From: Arcicella sp034519515
GTDB taxonomy: Bacteria > Bacteroidota > Bacteroidia > Cytophagales > Spirosomataceae
DNA: 64,000 bases
Direction: 5' to 3'
Assembly: GCA_034519515.1 (NCBI GenBank)
Contig: JAXHOK010000046.1
Coordinates: 1-64,000, forward strand
This document shows, one piece after another, positions 27,018 through 35,324 of this stretch. The position numbers and the translations under genes are program-made. The notes under the pieces were generated by a model. It did no database searches and was not told the DNA's origin. It was given only the letters and a program-made list of their open reading frames with translations. The stretch's first letter is position 1; each line of letters begins with the position of its first letter.

Positions 27018-27320
27018 TCAATGCTCCTGGGGCGGTCGCTCGATGATCTGGAAAACCTTGGCAATAATCTGCCACACTCCATCGACTTTCACGAATGTCA
27101 GGAAATCGACAAAGTCACGTGCGCCGATTGAGCACCGAACCCGGGCAAAGGCGGTGTTTTCGCCGGCGAATTCGATGGAGTCGATGTAGTCGTGCCGCGG
27201 TTCCTTGCGCGAGGCGGGGGACTGGCGTGCGGCAACGATCGGAAAATACTCCTCCATCGTGCGATGCAGGAACGGTGTTTCGTCGGCCGTCGCATAGATG
27301 GCGCGTGGGTGAAAGACACT
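27018..27320 (-). CDS. NTF2-like (lumazine-binding-2/SnoaL type) protein, N-terminus cut by the contig join
   Basis: The surviving part reads FHPRAIYATADETPFLHRTMEEYFP then DYIDSIEFAGENTAFARVRCSIG and ends KVDGVWQIIAKVFQIIERPPQEH. FHPRA and the ending WQIIAKVFQ are typical of small NTF2-like proteins, which usually have about 30-40 more residues in front. Those are lost where the sequence changes genome. It heads the operon with the tautomerase and NMO genes, four bases before the tautomerase start. Confidence 0.7.
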   Translation of the reverse strand, partial: SVFHPRAIYATADETPFLHRTMEEYFPIVAARQSPASRKEPRHDYIDSIEFAGENTAFARVRCSIGARDFVDFLTFVKVDGVWQIIAKVFQIIERPPQEH

Positions 27321-27335
27321 TTAAACGTTTTGCAG
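27310..27335. other. junction between two unrelated genomes
   Basis: Left of this point base composition, codon use and gene content are rhizobial; right of it they are those of a Bacteroidota bacterium. A minus-strand NTF2-like gene loses its N-terminus and a plus-strand dehydrogenase loses its first two thirds at the same place. No transposase, integrase, tRNA or repeat lies at the border. Assembly chimerism is the simplest reading. Confidence 0.9.
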
Positions 27336-27784
27336 AAATGGAAAAACAATATCCAGAGATAGCCACGGCACAGTACCATATTGACATTCTTTGTGCTCAT
27401 TTTATCACACGCCCCAGTAGCTTTGATGTAGTAGTCGCCTCTAATTTATTTGGTGATATTCTTTCAGACATTGGACCAGCCGTTGTGGGCGGTATGGGTA
27501 TAGCCCCAGGTGCCAACATCAATCCAGAACGCTTATTCCCGAGTATGTTTGAGCCTGTGCATGGCAGTGCACCTGATATTGCAGGTAAAAACATAGCCAA
27601 TCCGATTGCCTCTATATGGACAGCCTCCATGATGCTCGACCACCTTGGTGAAAAAGAAGGAGCTGCTCTCATCTTAAAAGCCATCGAAGCCGTTGTGCTG
27701 GAAGGGACTGCACTTACGCCTGACTTAGGTGGTAAAGCTCAAACAAAAGACGTAACTCAGGCAATTATCAAAAAGTTGAAATAA
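27320..27784 (+). CDS. tartrate/D-malate dehydrogenase, C-terminal part only
   Basis: NAD-dependent beta-decarboxylating dehydrogenase of the isopropylmalate/tartrate dehydrogenase family; about 150 C-terminal residues remain. KQYPEIATAQYHIDILCAHF, FDVVVASNLFGDILSDIGPA and FPSMFEPVHGSAPDIAGKNI are clear, and HIDILCA is the form seen in tartrate dehydrogenases rather than LeuB. The substrate-binding N-terminal two thirds are missing at the contig join. It is followed nine bases later by a C4-dicarboxylate symporter, which fits a dicarboxylate substrate. Confidence 0.85.
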   Translation, partial: FKRFAEMEKQYPEIATAQYHIDILCAHFITRPSSFDVVVASNLFGDILSDIGPAVVGGMGIAPGANINPERLFPSMFEPVHGSAPDIAGKNIANPIASIWTASMMLDHLGEKEGAALILKAIEAVVLEGTALTPDLGGKAQTKDVTQAIIKKLK

Positions 27785-27792
27785 GAAAAGCC

Positions 27793-29058
27793 ATGAAATA
27801 CATTGCTTCAAAACTCATTTATTTTGTCTTGTTTTCTATTGTATTAGGCATATTCATCGGGCATTTTTTTCCAGAAATAGCCCTCAAACAAGTCATGGAT
27901 AATAGTTGGAAAGCAAATTTTTTTGGTCATGAGCTCAAAGTAGGAAATACATTAAGCGAGTGGTGTAGTGGCGTTTTTATTTCAACCATGAAACTTTTTA
28001 TCAATCCAATCATTTTTCTTACAACTGCACTGGGGGTAATACAAATGGGCGATGTGAAAAAAGTAGGCAAATTGGGAGCAAAAGCACTACTCTATTTTGA
28101 AGTGATTACAACGGGTGCTTTACTAATTGGCGTTTTCGTTGCTTGGATTATTCAGCCGGGTAAAGGTGTTTTGAGAAATATAAGTCAAGCGAATGTGTCA
28201 AATTATGTAAATGATGCAAAAGGGTTTACGTGGGTCGAAATGCTTTCTACTAATACTACCTTACAAATCATCATAGGTGCAATCCTTATTGGTATTCTCG
28301 TTACAAAAAGTAAGGCTTTAAGCCCACTTACAGGCATAATGACCAAGGTTTCAAATACCCTTTTTAAATGGTTATTTTTCCTGATGCTCTTTGCACCTTT
28401 GGGGGCATTTGGCGGCATGGCCTACACGATAGCTAAATATGGTTTAGGCTCGATTGTACTTTTGGCAAAACTGATGGCCACCGTTTATATAACGATGGGT
28501 TTATTCATATTTGTGGTACTGGGCTTGATGTTGAGACAATACAAGATAAGCATTTTCAAGGTTTTGGCCTATTTCAAAGAAGAACTTCTCATCGTATTGG
28601 GTACGTCAAGTTCAGAACCTGTTTTACCACAACTGATGGTAAAATTGGAGCGTATGGGTTGTGCTAAATCCGTAGTCGGGCTTGTAGTACCCACGGGCTA
28701 TTCGTTCAATACAGATGGTTCAACGATTTATATGTCGATGGCGGTTATCTTTTTGGCACAAGTCTTTGAAATTCATTTGAGTTTTGAACAAATAATAACG
28801 ATTATTGGCGTTTTGATGATTACAACCAAAGGCTCGGCGGGCGTAACAGGTCTCGGCTTTATCGCTTTGGCATCAACACTGGCAGCTATTAAAATAATTC
28901 CAATAGAAGGCCTGGCGATACTTTTGGGCGTAGATAGGTTTATGTCCGAAGCACGAGCCATAACTAATTTTACGGGTAATGCCGTGGCTGCTATTTGGCT
29001 GGCGAATAACGAAAATGCATTTGACCGAGACGCAATGAACCAAGCCTTAAACGTATAA
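27793..29058 (+). CDS. dicarboxylate/amino acid:cation symporter (DctA/GltP family)
   Basis: A 421-residue inner-membrane symporter of the DAACS family with about eight membrane helices and two hairpins. The serine-rich first hairpin is LGTSSSEPVLPQLM and the cation/substrate motif is VPTGYSFNTDGSTIYMSMAV. MITTKGSAGVTGLGFIALAST and FMSEARAITNFTGNAVA complete the binding site. It takes up C4-dicarboxylates or acidic amino acids with Na+ or H+. Coupled to the upstream dehydrogenase. Confidence 0.93.
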   Translation: MKYIASKLIYFVLFSIVLGIFIGHFFPEIALKQVMDNSWKANFFGHELKVGNTLSEWCSGVFISTMKLFINPIIFLTTALGVIQMGDVKKVGKLGAKALLYFEVITTGALLIGVFVAWIIQPGKGVLRNISQANVSNYVNDAKGFTWVEMLSTNTTLQIIIGAILIGILVTKSKALSPLTGIMTKVSNTLFKWLFFLMLFAPLGAFGGMAYTIAKYGLGSIVLLAKLMATVYITMGLFIFVVLGLMLRQYKISIFKVLAYFKEELLIVLGTSSSEPVLPQLMVKLERMGCAKSVVGLVVPTGYSFNTDGSTIYMSMAVIFLAQVFEIHLSFEQIITIIGVLMITTKGSAGVTGLGFIALASTLAAIKIIPIEGLAILLGVDRFMSEARAITNFTGNAVAAIWLANNENAFDRDAMNQALNV

Positions 29059-29085
29059 TAAATGTGTAGGTAATCAAAAATCTAA

Positions 29086-29226
29086 AGACCAATATTTCCA
29101 GTAAAATACTCCTACGGACAAGGGCATTGCCAGTTTACAGACTCTCAAACGGCGAAGGCATTTGATGAATTAAGGAGTTGGGTAAAAACTGGTGTTAAGG
29201 CGAAGGATGGGTATATAGCCCCTTGA
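29086..29226 (+). pseudogene. remnant of an alpha/beta-hydrolase C-terminus
   Basis: A 46-codon stretch without a start codon reads KYSYGQGHCQFTDSQTAKAFDE then LRSWVKTGVKAK and stops at 29226. GHC-F-T followed by a helix and WV-x-TG is how many esterases/peptidases of the alpha/beta-hydrolase fold end, with the catalytic histidine in GHC. The rest of the gene is gone, so this looks like a decayed fragment between DctA and the MFS gene. Confidence 0.55.
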
Positions 29227-29330
29227 CCCCCAATGGAGGAATTAAATTATTACCTAAAAAAAACTTACTAAAAAATATGAAAATAGAAGAATCTAAGCAA
29301 TCAAATAACTCTCCCATTGGGGGTCGGGGG
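29224..29330. repeat. inverted repeat around the MFS start codon
   Basis: TGACCCCCAATGGAG at 29224-29238 and CTCCCATTGGGGGTCG at about 29312-29327 are inverted copies. They flank the MFS start codon, so the MFS N-terminus (NSPIGGRGTAWGAW) is partly built from the repeat. Related G-rich words occur inside the SDR gene (33,879-33,904) and at the end of another MFS gene (48,530-48,548). Confidence 0.6.
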
Positions 29331-30635
29331 ACGGCTTGGGGGGCTTGGTATGCCGTTGGAATATTAACCCTCGCCAATATATCTTCCTTCATCGACCGAC
29401 AAGTTTTGAGTTTATTGGTAAAACCCATCAAACGAGACTTGCACCTTAGCGATACCGAAATGAGTTTGCTCATGGGTTTAAGCTTTGCTATTTTTTACAC
29501 TATTTTTGGCATTTTTATTGGCCGATTGGCCGATAGAAAAAGCCGAAGAAATATCATTATTGCTGGCATTTCTATTTGGTCGTTTATGACAACCCTCTGT
29601 GCAGGAGTTGGAACATATATTCAGTTTTTCTTTGCCCGCATGGGTGTGGGTGTGGGTGAATCTACACTTTCACCTTCTGCCTACTCAATGATTTCGGACT
29701 TATTTCCTAAAAATAAATTGGCAACCGCCATGAGTATTTTTTCACTTGGCGTATTCTTGGGTTCAGGAATCGCCATGCTGATTGGCTCTGGAATTGTGGC
29801 TAAATTGCCTACCGAAGGCATGATAACAATTCCCTTTTTAGGTGAAATTTTCCCTTGGCAATTAATCTTTCTATACGTCGGTTTGCCAGGATTAGTGATT
29901 GCTGGTTTACTTTTTACTGTCACGGAACCTTCCCGCACAAATTCCCTCAAAAAAGATGGCGAAACCGTCAAATTATCTTTGTCAGAATCATTCGCCATTA
30001 TTTTCAAACACCGCACCGCTTATTTATTAATTTGCTTCGCAACGGCTTTCCAAGCATTTATCAACTACGGCTCAAACGCTTGGATTCCCACTTTTGTGGC
30101 ACGAACTTATGGTTGGGAAGCACCACGAGCAGGGGCATTTTATGGAGTTGTTTTGGTAACTTCGTCTGTTTTAGGAGTATTATTCGGAGGCTGGTATGCC
30201 GATAAATTAGTAAAAAAAGGTGTAATAGATGGTCGGTTAAGAATAAGTTTGATGGCAGGAATATTATGTATTTTTTCTTGCGTTTTACCACTTTCACCAA
30301 AACCCGAATGGGCATTATTGGCAATTTTTATTCCCAATTTTGCCTTAGCCGCACCCTTCGGAGCTATCACAGCGGCGATTCAAGAAATCATGCCAAACCA
30401 AGTTAGAGCTTTGGCATCTTCTATATTTTTGTTTATTCTTAACTTAATAGGTATTGGTTTAGGACCATTGGCAGTCGCTTTTTTTACTGATTCTATTTTT
30501 AAAGACGAAAATATGATTCGATACTCATTGGTGTTGATGTATTTGATTGGTGGAATTATGATTACTGTTCTAACGGCTCTTGCCTTAAAACCATACCGAA
30601 AAGCCGTTGAAGAAACCAAAATACATACGATTTAG
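29277..30635 (+). CDS. MFS transporter (spinster/hexuronate-like)
   Basis: A 452-residue, twelve-helix major facilitator protein. FIDRQVLSLLVKPIKRDLHLSDTEMSLL at helix 1, GRLADRKSRRNIIIAG as the loop 2-3 motif and ARMGVGVGESTLSPSAYSMISDLFP in helix 4-5 place it with the spinster-like/organic-anion group common in Bacteroidota catabolic clusters. The ATG at 29277 is chosen because membrane helix 1 begins about 25 residues later; an ATG-like start at 29223 would translate the repeat. It precedes the hydroxycinnamate-type genes and may import an aromatic acid. Confidence 0.88.
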   Translation: MKIEESKQSNNSPIGGRGTAWGAWYAVGILTLANISSFIDRQVLSLLVKPIKRDLHLSDTEMSLLMGLSFAIFYTIFGIFIGRLADRKSRRNIIIAGISIWSFMTTLCAGVGTYIQFFFARMGVGVGESTLSPSAYSMISDLFPKNKLATAMSIFSLGVFLGSGIAMLIGSGIVAKLPTEGMITIPFLGEIFPWQLIFLYVGLPGLVIAGLLFTVTEPSRTNSLKKDGETVKLSLSESFAIIFKHRTAYLLICFATAFQAFINYGSNAWIPTFVARTYGWEAPRAGAFYGVVLVTSSVLGVLFGGWYADKLVKKGVIDGRLRISLMAGILCIFSCVLPLSPKPEWALLAIFIPNFALAAPFGAITAAIQEIMPNQVRALASSIFLFILNLIGIGLGPLAVAFFTDSIFKDENMIRYSLVLMYLIGGIMITVLTALALKPYRKAVEETKIHTI

Positions 30636-30639
30636 TGAA

Positions 30640-30782
30640 TTGATTAGTAAGTTTCTTGAACTTCCCGAAAGCAGAAAGAACTTTCGGGAAGTAGTCGAGA
30701 AATTCACTTCCGAAGGGGAACTTTCGGGAAGTTCCCAAATCAATGATTTTAGTCTGAGAAATTATTCAGAAATTACCCCAAA
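30640..30782. repeat. palindromic CTTCCCGAAAG element, copy 1
   Basis: Contains ACTTCCCGAAAG and ACTTTCGGGAAGT units in alternating orientation (30660-30740), able to form stacked hairpins. Its right part (TTCGGGAAGTTCCCAAATC, then GATTTTAG) matches the right part of the copy at 57,454-57,612, so this is one dispersed family. Confidence 0.8.
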
Positions 30783-30821
30783 TTAAGCATCCAATAAAAA
30801 AATAGAAACGTGCAAGATAAA

Positions 30822-31595
30822 ATGCAAGAGAGTGATATGCTTCAAACAGAAGTAAGAAATGAGATTTTAATAGTAAAACTCAATCGCCCCGAAAAACGAA
30901 ATGCCATCAATGATTCCATTGTTTTGGGCATTGAAGAAATATTTTCAAATATTCCAGCGGGTGTAAAATGTGCCATAATTTATGGTGAAGGCAAGCACTT
31001 TTCGGCAGGACTTGACCTTTCGGCACTCACCGAGCGTGATGCCGTTGAAGGAATGCACCATTCCAGAATGTGGCACAGGGCTTTGGAAAAAGTACAATTT
31101 GGCAAAGTTCCAGTTGTTGCCGTTCTGCATGGGGCGTGCGTCGGTGGTGGGCTTGAATTGGCTTCCGCTTGTCATATCAGAGTTGCCGAATCAAGCACTT
31201 TTTATGCACTTCCAGAAGGACAACGAGGTATTTTTGTGGGTGGTGGGGCTTCGGTACGTTTGCCGAAATTAATCGGAATAGCTCGTATGACCGACATGAT
31301 GCTTACGGGCAGAGTTTACAAAGCCGATGAAGGTGAGCGAGTTGGTTTTTCACAATATTTGGTTGAGGAAGGGCAGGGAATGGAAAAAGCGAATGAACTG
31401 GCACAGAAAATTTCGTCTAACGCTGGTATGACCAATTACGCTTTGATGCACATTCTGCCAAGAATCGTTGATTCGCCACAAGACCAAGGACTTTTGATGG
31501 AAAGTTTGACGGCGGCAATAGCTCAAAACGCCCCCGAAGCCAAAGAAAGATTAAAAGACTTCCTGGAGGGACGAGCAAAGAAAGTGGGAGAATAA
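30822..31595 (+). CDS. enoyl-CoA hydratase/crotonase (CouN-like position)
   Basis: A 257-residue crotonase. KLNRPEKRNAIND, the oxyanion-hole strand GEGKHFSAGLDLSAL and GACVGGGLELASACHIRVAE are the family landmarks; the second oxyanion region is LPEGQRGIFVGGGASVRLPKL. It would hydrate cinnamoyl-type enoyl-CoA. It is followed by a feruloyl-CoA-synthetase-like ligase, an HSD10-type dehydrogenase and an amidohydrolase, the same four activities as the actinobacterial Cou hydroxycinnamate pathway. An ATG at 30837 with AAGAGA in front is an equally good start. Confidence 0.9.
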   Translation: MQESDMLQTEVRNEILIVKLNRPEKRNAINDSIVLGIEEIFSNIPAGVKCAIIYGEGKHFSAGLDLSALTERDAVEGMHHSRMWHRALEKVQFGKVPVVAVLHGACVGGGLELASACHIRVAESSTFYALPEGQRGIFVGGGASVRLPKLIGIARMTDMMLTGRVYKADEGERVGFSQYLVEEGQGMEKANELAQKISSNAGMTNYALMHILPRIVDSPQDQGLLMESLTAAIAQNAPEAKERLKDFLEGRAKKVGE

Positions 31596-31663
31596 TGTAA
31601 CATGGAAATCCTTTTCCATGAAGTTAAATAGACGGCTTATTTACCGTTAAATAAAATCTTAAA

Positions 31664-33478
31664 ATGAATTTTAAAGAATCACCATTCCTCGAAATAAAAA
31701 CCCAAACGATTGATATTCAGAAGAAGGAAAACCCCAATGGCGTTATTTATCTGAAATCATCGACTGAACTTGAAAATCGCCCTTTCAAAATGACTGAAAG
31801 GCTAATTCATTGGGCAAAACATAAACCCCAAACCGTTTTTTTAGGTCAAAAAAATGAGTCTGATACTTGGGAAACCATCACATTTGAAGAAACCTACAAA
31901 AAGGTTAGAAGTATAGCTCAATTTCTTATTAGTCAAGGGGTTACTCCAGAATCACCCATCGCTATTCTGTCAGAAAACAGCATCGAACATGGGCTTTTGG
32001 CACTGGCGTCTCTGCATATTGGTGTGCCTTACTCATCTATCACGCCCGCCTATTCAACCAATAAATCCAATGATTTTTCTAAATTAAAGCATACGCTCAA
32101 TCTGCTTACGCCCAGTATTTTAATGGTATCAGGAGGAAGTTCTTTTGAAAATGCCTTGGCAGAAATTGCTCAGAATAGATTGATAATTTACACTAAAACG
32201 TGTCCCAAAGGCGATTTTAAAGCAATTTCTTTTGAGGAAATTTGTAAAACCGAAGCCACCGAAGCAGTAGAAAATGCCTACAATTTGATTTTACCAGAGA
32301 CCGTTGCCAAAGTTTTGTTTACATCGGGTTCAACGGGTTTGCCAAAGGGCGTTGTTAATACTCATCATAATATTTCAACCAATTGGCAACAAATCACCCA
32401 GACGTTTCCTTTCATGCAAGAAGGTTTTGAATTGATTGATTGGTTGCCGTGGAATCATACATTTGGCGGAAATCATAATTTTGGATTAACGGTTTTCAAC
32501 GGTGGTTCTTTGTATATTGATAACGGAAATCCAACACCACAAGGCATCAAAAAAACAGTTGAAAATTTGAGAGAAATCACCCCAACGATTTACTTCAATG
32601 TGCCAAAAGGTTTTGAAGAATTAATCCCATATTTGAGAGCGGACGAAGATTTGAGAAAACGCTTTTTTAGTAAATTGAAAATGCTCTTTTACGCAGGAGC
32701 AGGAATGCCACAACACATTTGGGACGCTTTGGAAGAACTTTCTTTTGAAACTACGGGTAAAAGATTGCTGATTGCCACGGGTTTGGGATGCACAGAATCA
32801 AGTCCATCGGCACTTTTTAATACTACTTTGGGGAGCTTTGCGGGAATGTTGGGCGTACCAGTATCGGGTTTAGAATTGAAACTGGTTCCTAATGCAGGAA
32901 AATTAGAAGTTAGATTTAAGGGCGAAAACGTTATGCCTAATTATTGGCGAAACGAAGAGGCAAGCACCAAGGCATTTGACGAAGAAGGTTTTTATATTAC
33001 GGGCGATGCCTTGAAGTTTGTTAACTCTGAAAATCCCAATGAAGGAATGGTTTTCGATGGCAGAATTGCGGAAGATTTCAAATTAGATACGGGTACGTGG
33101 GTAAGTGTGGGTACGTTACGAGCAAAATTTATTGAAGCAGGCAAAGGGTTTATTCAAGATGTAGTTATTACGGGACATGATAAATCGTTTATCGGAGCAA
33201 TCGTTTTCTTGGAAATGGACTATTTGAAAACTCATTTTGGCATAGAAAACACCCCTCACGAAGAAATAGCCCTGATTTCAGAAGTTTCCGTCCACCTTAA
33301 TAAAATTGTAGCAGAGTTTAAAACACAAAGTACGGGAAGTTCAACGTCCATCAAAAAAGCCATCGTTTCACCGTTCACCTTATCGGCTGAGAAAGGAGAA
33401 TTAACCGATAAAGGTTCAATAAATCAACGAGCAGTCTTAGAAAACAGGAAAGGAATCGTAGAGGCAATATACCAATAA
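31664..33478 (+). CDS. feruloyl-CoA synthetase-like acyl-CoA ligase
   Basis: A 604-residue ATP-dependent acyl-adenylate-forming ligase that would activate a hydroxycinnamic acid (ferulate, coumarate or caffeate) to its CoA thioester. The P-loop-like motif is VLFTSGSTGLPKGVVNTHHN, and ENSIEHGLLALASLHIGVPY and DWLPWNHTFGGNHNFGL closely resemble the feruloyl-CoA-synthase subgroup. FYITGDALKF carries the ribose-binding aspartate. The final catalytic lysine region is shorter than in classical members (IKKAIVSPF, then ELTDKGSINQRAVLENR). It sits between the crotonase and the dehydrogenase, with six bases to the latter. Confidence 0.9.
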   Translation: MNFKESPFLEIKTQTIDIQKKENPNGVIYLKSSTELENRPFKMTERLIHWAKHKPQTVFLGQKNESDTWETITFEETYKKVRSIAQFLISQGVTPESPIAILSENSIEHGLLALASLHIGVPYSSITPAYSTNKSNDFSKLKHTLNLLTPSILMVSGGSSFENALAEIAQNRLIIYTKTCPKGDFKAISFEEICKTEATEAVENAYNLILPETVAKVLFTSGSTGLPKGVVNTHHNISTNWQQITQTFPFMQEGFELIDWLPWNHTFGGNHNFGLTVFNGGSLYIDNGNPTPQGIKKTVENLREITPTIYFNVPKGFEELIPYLRADEDLRKRFFSKLKMLFYAGAGMPQHIWDALEELSFETTGKRLLIATGLGCTESSPSALFNTTLGSFAGMLGVPVSGLELKLVPNAGKLEVRFKGENVMPNYWRNEEASTKAFDEEGFYITGDALKFVNSENPNEGMVFDGRIAEDFKLDTGTWVSVGTLRAKFIEAGKGFIQDVVITGHDKSFIGAIVFLEMDYLKTHFGIENTPHEEIALISEVSVHLNKIVAEFKTQSTGSSTSIKKAIVSPFTLSAEKGELTDKGSINQRAVLENRKGIVEAIYQ

Positions 33479-33484
33479 TTATTT

Positions 33485-34267
33485 ATGAATATTAAAAACA
33501 ATACATTCATTATCACAGGTGGGGCTTCTGGCTTAGGACTTGCAACCGCCCAAATGATTGTCGATAATGGCGGGAATGCCGTTATTCTGGACATCAACGA
33601 AGAAGCTGGGAAAAGTGCGGAATCGGATAAAATTTTATTCGTAAAAACTGATGTTAGTAACGAAGAGCAAGTACAAAATGCTATTGATTTAGCGATAAAA
33701 ACTTTTGGTGGTTTACACGGTATTTGCAACTGTGCGGGCATTGGTCCTGCCCAAAGAGTGGTGGGTAAAAACGGAGTTCATTCCTTAGATTTTTTCTCAA
33801 AAGTGGTCAGTATCAATCTAATTGGCACTTTCAATGTCATCCGTTTGGCAACTAATGTGATGCAAAATAACCTTCCCTACTCGGGGGAGATTGAGGGGGG
33901 CTTTGAAGGTGGTGAACGAGGTATCATCATTAACACAGCCTCAGTTGCGGCTTTTGATGGGCAAATTGGACAAGCTGCCTATGCTGCCTCAAAAGGTGGA
34001 ATTGTTGCCATGACTTTGCCCATAGCCCGTGAATTGGCACGTATGGGAATCCGAGTAATGACCATTGCCCCAGGTATTTTTGAAACGCCACTTTTGGCAT
34101 CATTGCCCCAAGAAGCCCAAGATTCTTTGGGAAAACAAGTTCCTTTTCCGCCACGTTTGGGCAGACCCTCCGAATACGCTAATTTAGTTAAGCATATCAT
34201 TGAAAATCAAATGCTAAATGGTGAAGTAATTCGTTTGGATGGTGCAATTAGAATGGGGGCAAAATAA
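33485..34267 (+). CDS. 3-hydroxyacyl-CoA dehydrogenase, HSD10-type SDR
   Basis: A 260-residue SDR whose C-terminal half closely resembles human HSD17B10: AYAASKGGIVAMTLPIAREL, GIRVMTIAPGIFETPLL and NGEVIRLDGAIRM. The cofactor loop is TGGASGLGLAT, the catalytic residues S and Y-x-x-x-K are in NTASVAAF and AYAASK. It would oxidise the 3-hydroxyacyl-CoA made by the crotonase. Near residues 132-143 it has an insert (YSGEIEGGFEGG) encoded by a G-rich word related to intergenic repeats of this genome, placed in a surface loop where homologues have a short turn. Confidence 0.9.
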   Translation: MNIKNNTFIITGGASGLGLATAQMIVDNGGNAVILDINEEAGKSAESDKILFVKTDVSNEEQVQNAIDLAIKTFGGLHGICNCAGIGPAQRVVGKNGVHSLDFFSKVVSINLIGTFNVIRLATNVMQNNLPYSGEIEGGFEGGERGIIINTASVAAFDGQIGQAAYAASKGGIVAMTLPIARELARMGIRVMTIAPGIFETPLLASLPQEAQDSLGKQVPFPPRLGRPSEYANLVKHIIENQMLNGEVIRLDGAIRMGAK

Positions 34268-34296
34268 TTTCACCACATAGTCTAATTAAAATTAAA

Positions 34297-35163
34297 ATGA
34301 TTGATATAAAAAAAATAACCGCAATAGACGTACACACGCACGCTGAGGTGTCTTGCTGTCAGCCGCACGACGATTTCCGTCCTGAATTTGATGTGGCTTT
34401 TGCCAAATATTTCAAATCAGATAAACGCCCAACCATGCAAGAAACCGCCGATTTTTATCGGGATTCAAATATGGCGTTGGTCATGTTTACGATTGATTCT
34501 GAACATGAAGTCGGCAAAAAACGCATTCCCAATATTGAGGTGGCGGAATGTGCCTTGAAAAACGATGACGTGATGATTGCCTTTGGGAGCATCGACCCCC
34601 ATAAAGGACGAATGGGTGCGAGAGAAGCCCGTGATTTAATTGAAAATTATGGCGTAAAAGGCTTTAAATTTCACCCAACTGTTCAGGGTTTTTACCCCAA
34701 TGATAGAATGGCGTATCACCTCTACGAAGTGATTGCCGAGTATAAATTACCAATGTTGTTTCATTCGGGGCATTCGGGTTTTGGCTCTGGTGTCCGTGGT
34801 GGTGGCGGTTTGCGGTTGGAATATTCCAACCCAATGCACTTAGATGATGTAGCGATTGATTTTCCAGATTGCCCCATCATTATTGCCCATCCAAGCTGGC
34901 CCTGGCAAGATGAAGCCCTTTCGGTGGCAATGCACAAACCCAATGTGTATATTGATTTAAGTGGCTGGTCGCCCAAATATTTTCCGAAGCAACTGATTCA
35001 ATACGCCAACACAATGTTGAAAAACCGAATGTTATTTGGCACTGATTTTCCATTAATCACGCCTGAAAGATGGATGAAAGACTTTGAAGAAGCTGGTTTT
35101 AAAGACGAAGTGAAACCATTGATTTTGAAAGAAAATGCGATTAAAATGTTAGGTTTGAAGTAA
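34297..35163 (+). CDS. amidohydrolase-2 family protein (CouO-like position)
   Basis: A 288-residue metal-dependent TIM-barrel protein of the ACMSD/gamma-resorcylate-decarboxylase superfamily. Metal and catalytic positions: DVHTH (H13, H15), GFKFHPT, LFHSGHS, IIAHPSWPW and the terminal GTDFP aspartate. By neighbourhood it corresponds to CouO, the amidohydrolase proposed in Rhodococcus to cleave the beta-ketoacyl-CoA hydrolytically to an aromatic acid and acetyl-CoA. A decarboxylase role is the main alternative. It ends the plus-strand block; a strong hairpin follows. Confidence 0.85.
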   Translation: MIDIKKITAIDVHTHAEVSCCQPHDDFRPEFDVAFAKYFKSDKRPTMQETADFYRDSNMALVMFTIDSEHEVGKKRIPNIEVAECALKNDDVMIAFGSIDPHKGRMGAREARDLIENYGVKGFKFHPTVQGFYPNDRMAYHLYEVIAEYKLPMLFHSGHSGFGSGVRGGGGLRLEYSNPMHLDDVAIDFPDCPIIIAHPSWPWQDEALSVAMHKPNVYIDLSGWSPKYFPKQLIQYANTMLKNRMLFGTDFPLITPERWMKDFEEAGFKDEVKPLILKENAIKMLGLK

Positions 35164-35253
35164 TTGTACTATTTACGATGTGAGAATTACGATTTACGGT
35201 TCGGTTTACCTATTTTCGGGCACAACTATTTGGTATTAAGCATATTATCTCAA

Positions 35254-35297
35254 AAAACCTCCGAAAATGCAAGAACTTTGCAACTTTCGGAGGTTTT
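35254..35297. terminator. bidirectional terminator hairpin
   Basis: AAAACCTCCGAAA and TTTCGGAGGTTTT pair, with an inner TGCAA/TTGCA stem, between the convergent ends of the amidohydrolase gene and the MetE-like gene. The flanking A and T runs give a terminator in both directions. Confidence 0.85.
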
Positions 35298-35324
35298 ATA
35301 TTTTGAATGTAACAACAAAATGGT

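Noticed and set aside
27095..27319. Plus-strand extension of the dehydrogenase frame into the GC-rich side
   Set aside because: The first 75 codons are arginine-rich antisense of the NTF2-like gene and have no relation to the dehydrogenase family; continuity is accidental.
27300..27340. Horizontal transfer or integration of a Bacteroidota island into a rhizobial genome
   Set aside because: No integrase, transposase, tRNA or direct repeat at the border, both border genes truncated, and codon use fully unmixed on each side; assembly chimerism explains it more simply.
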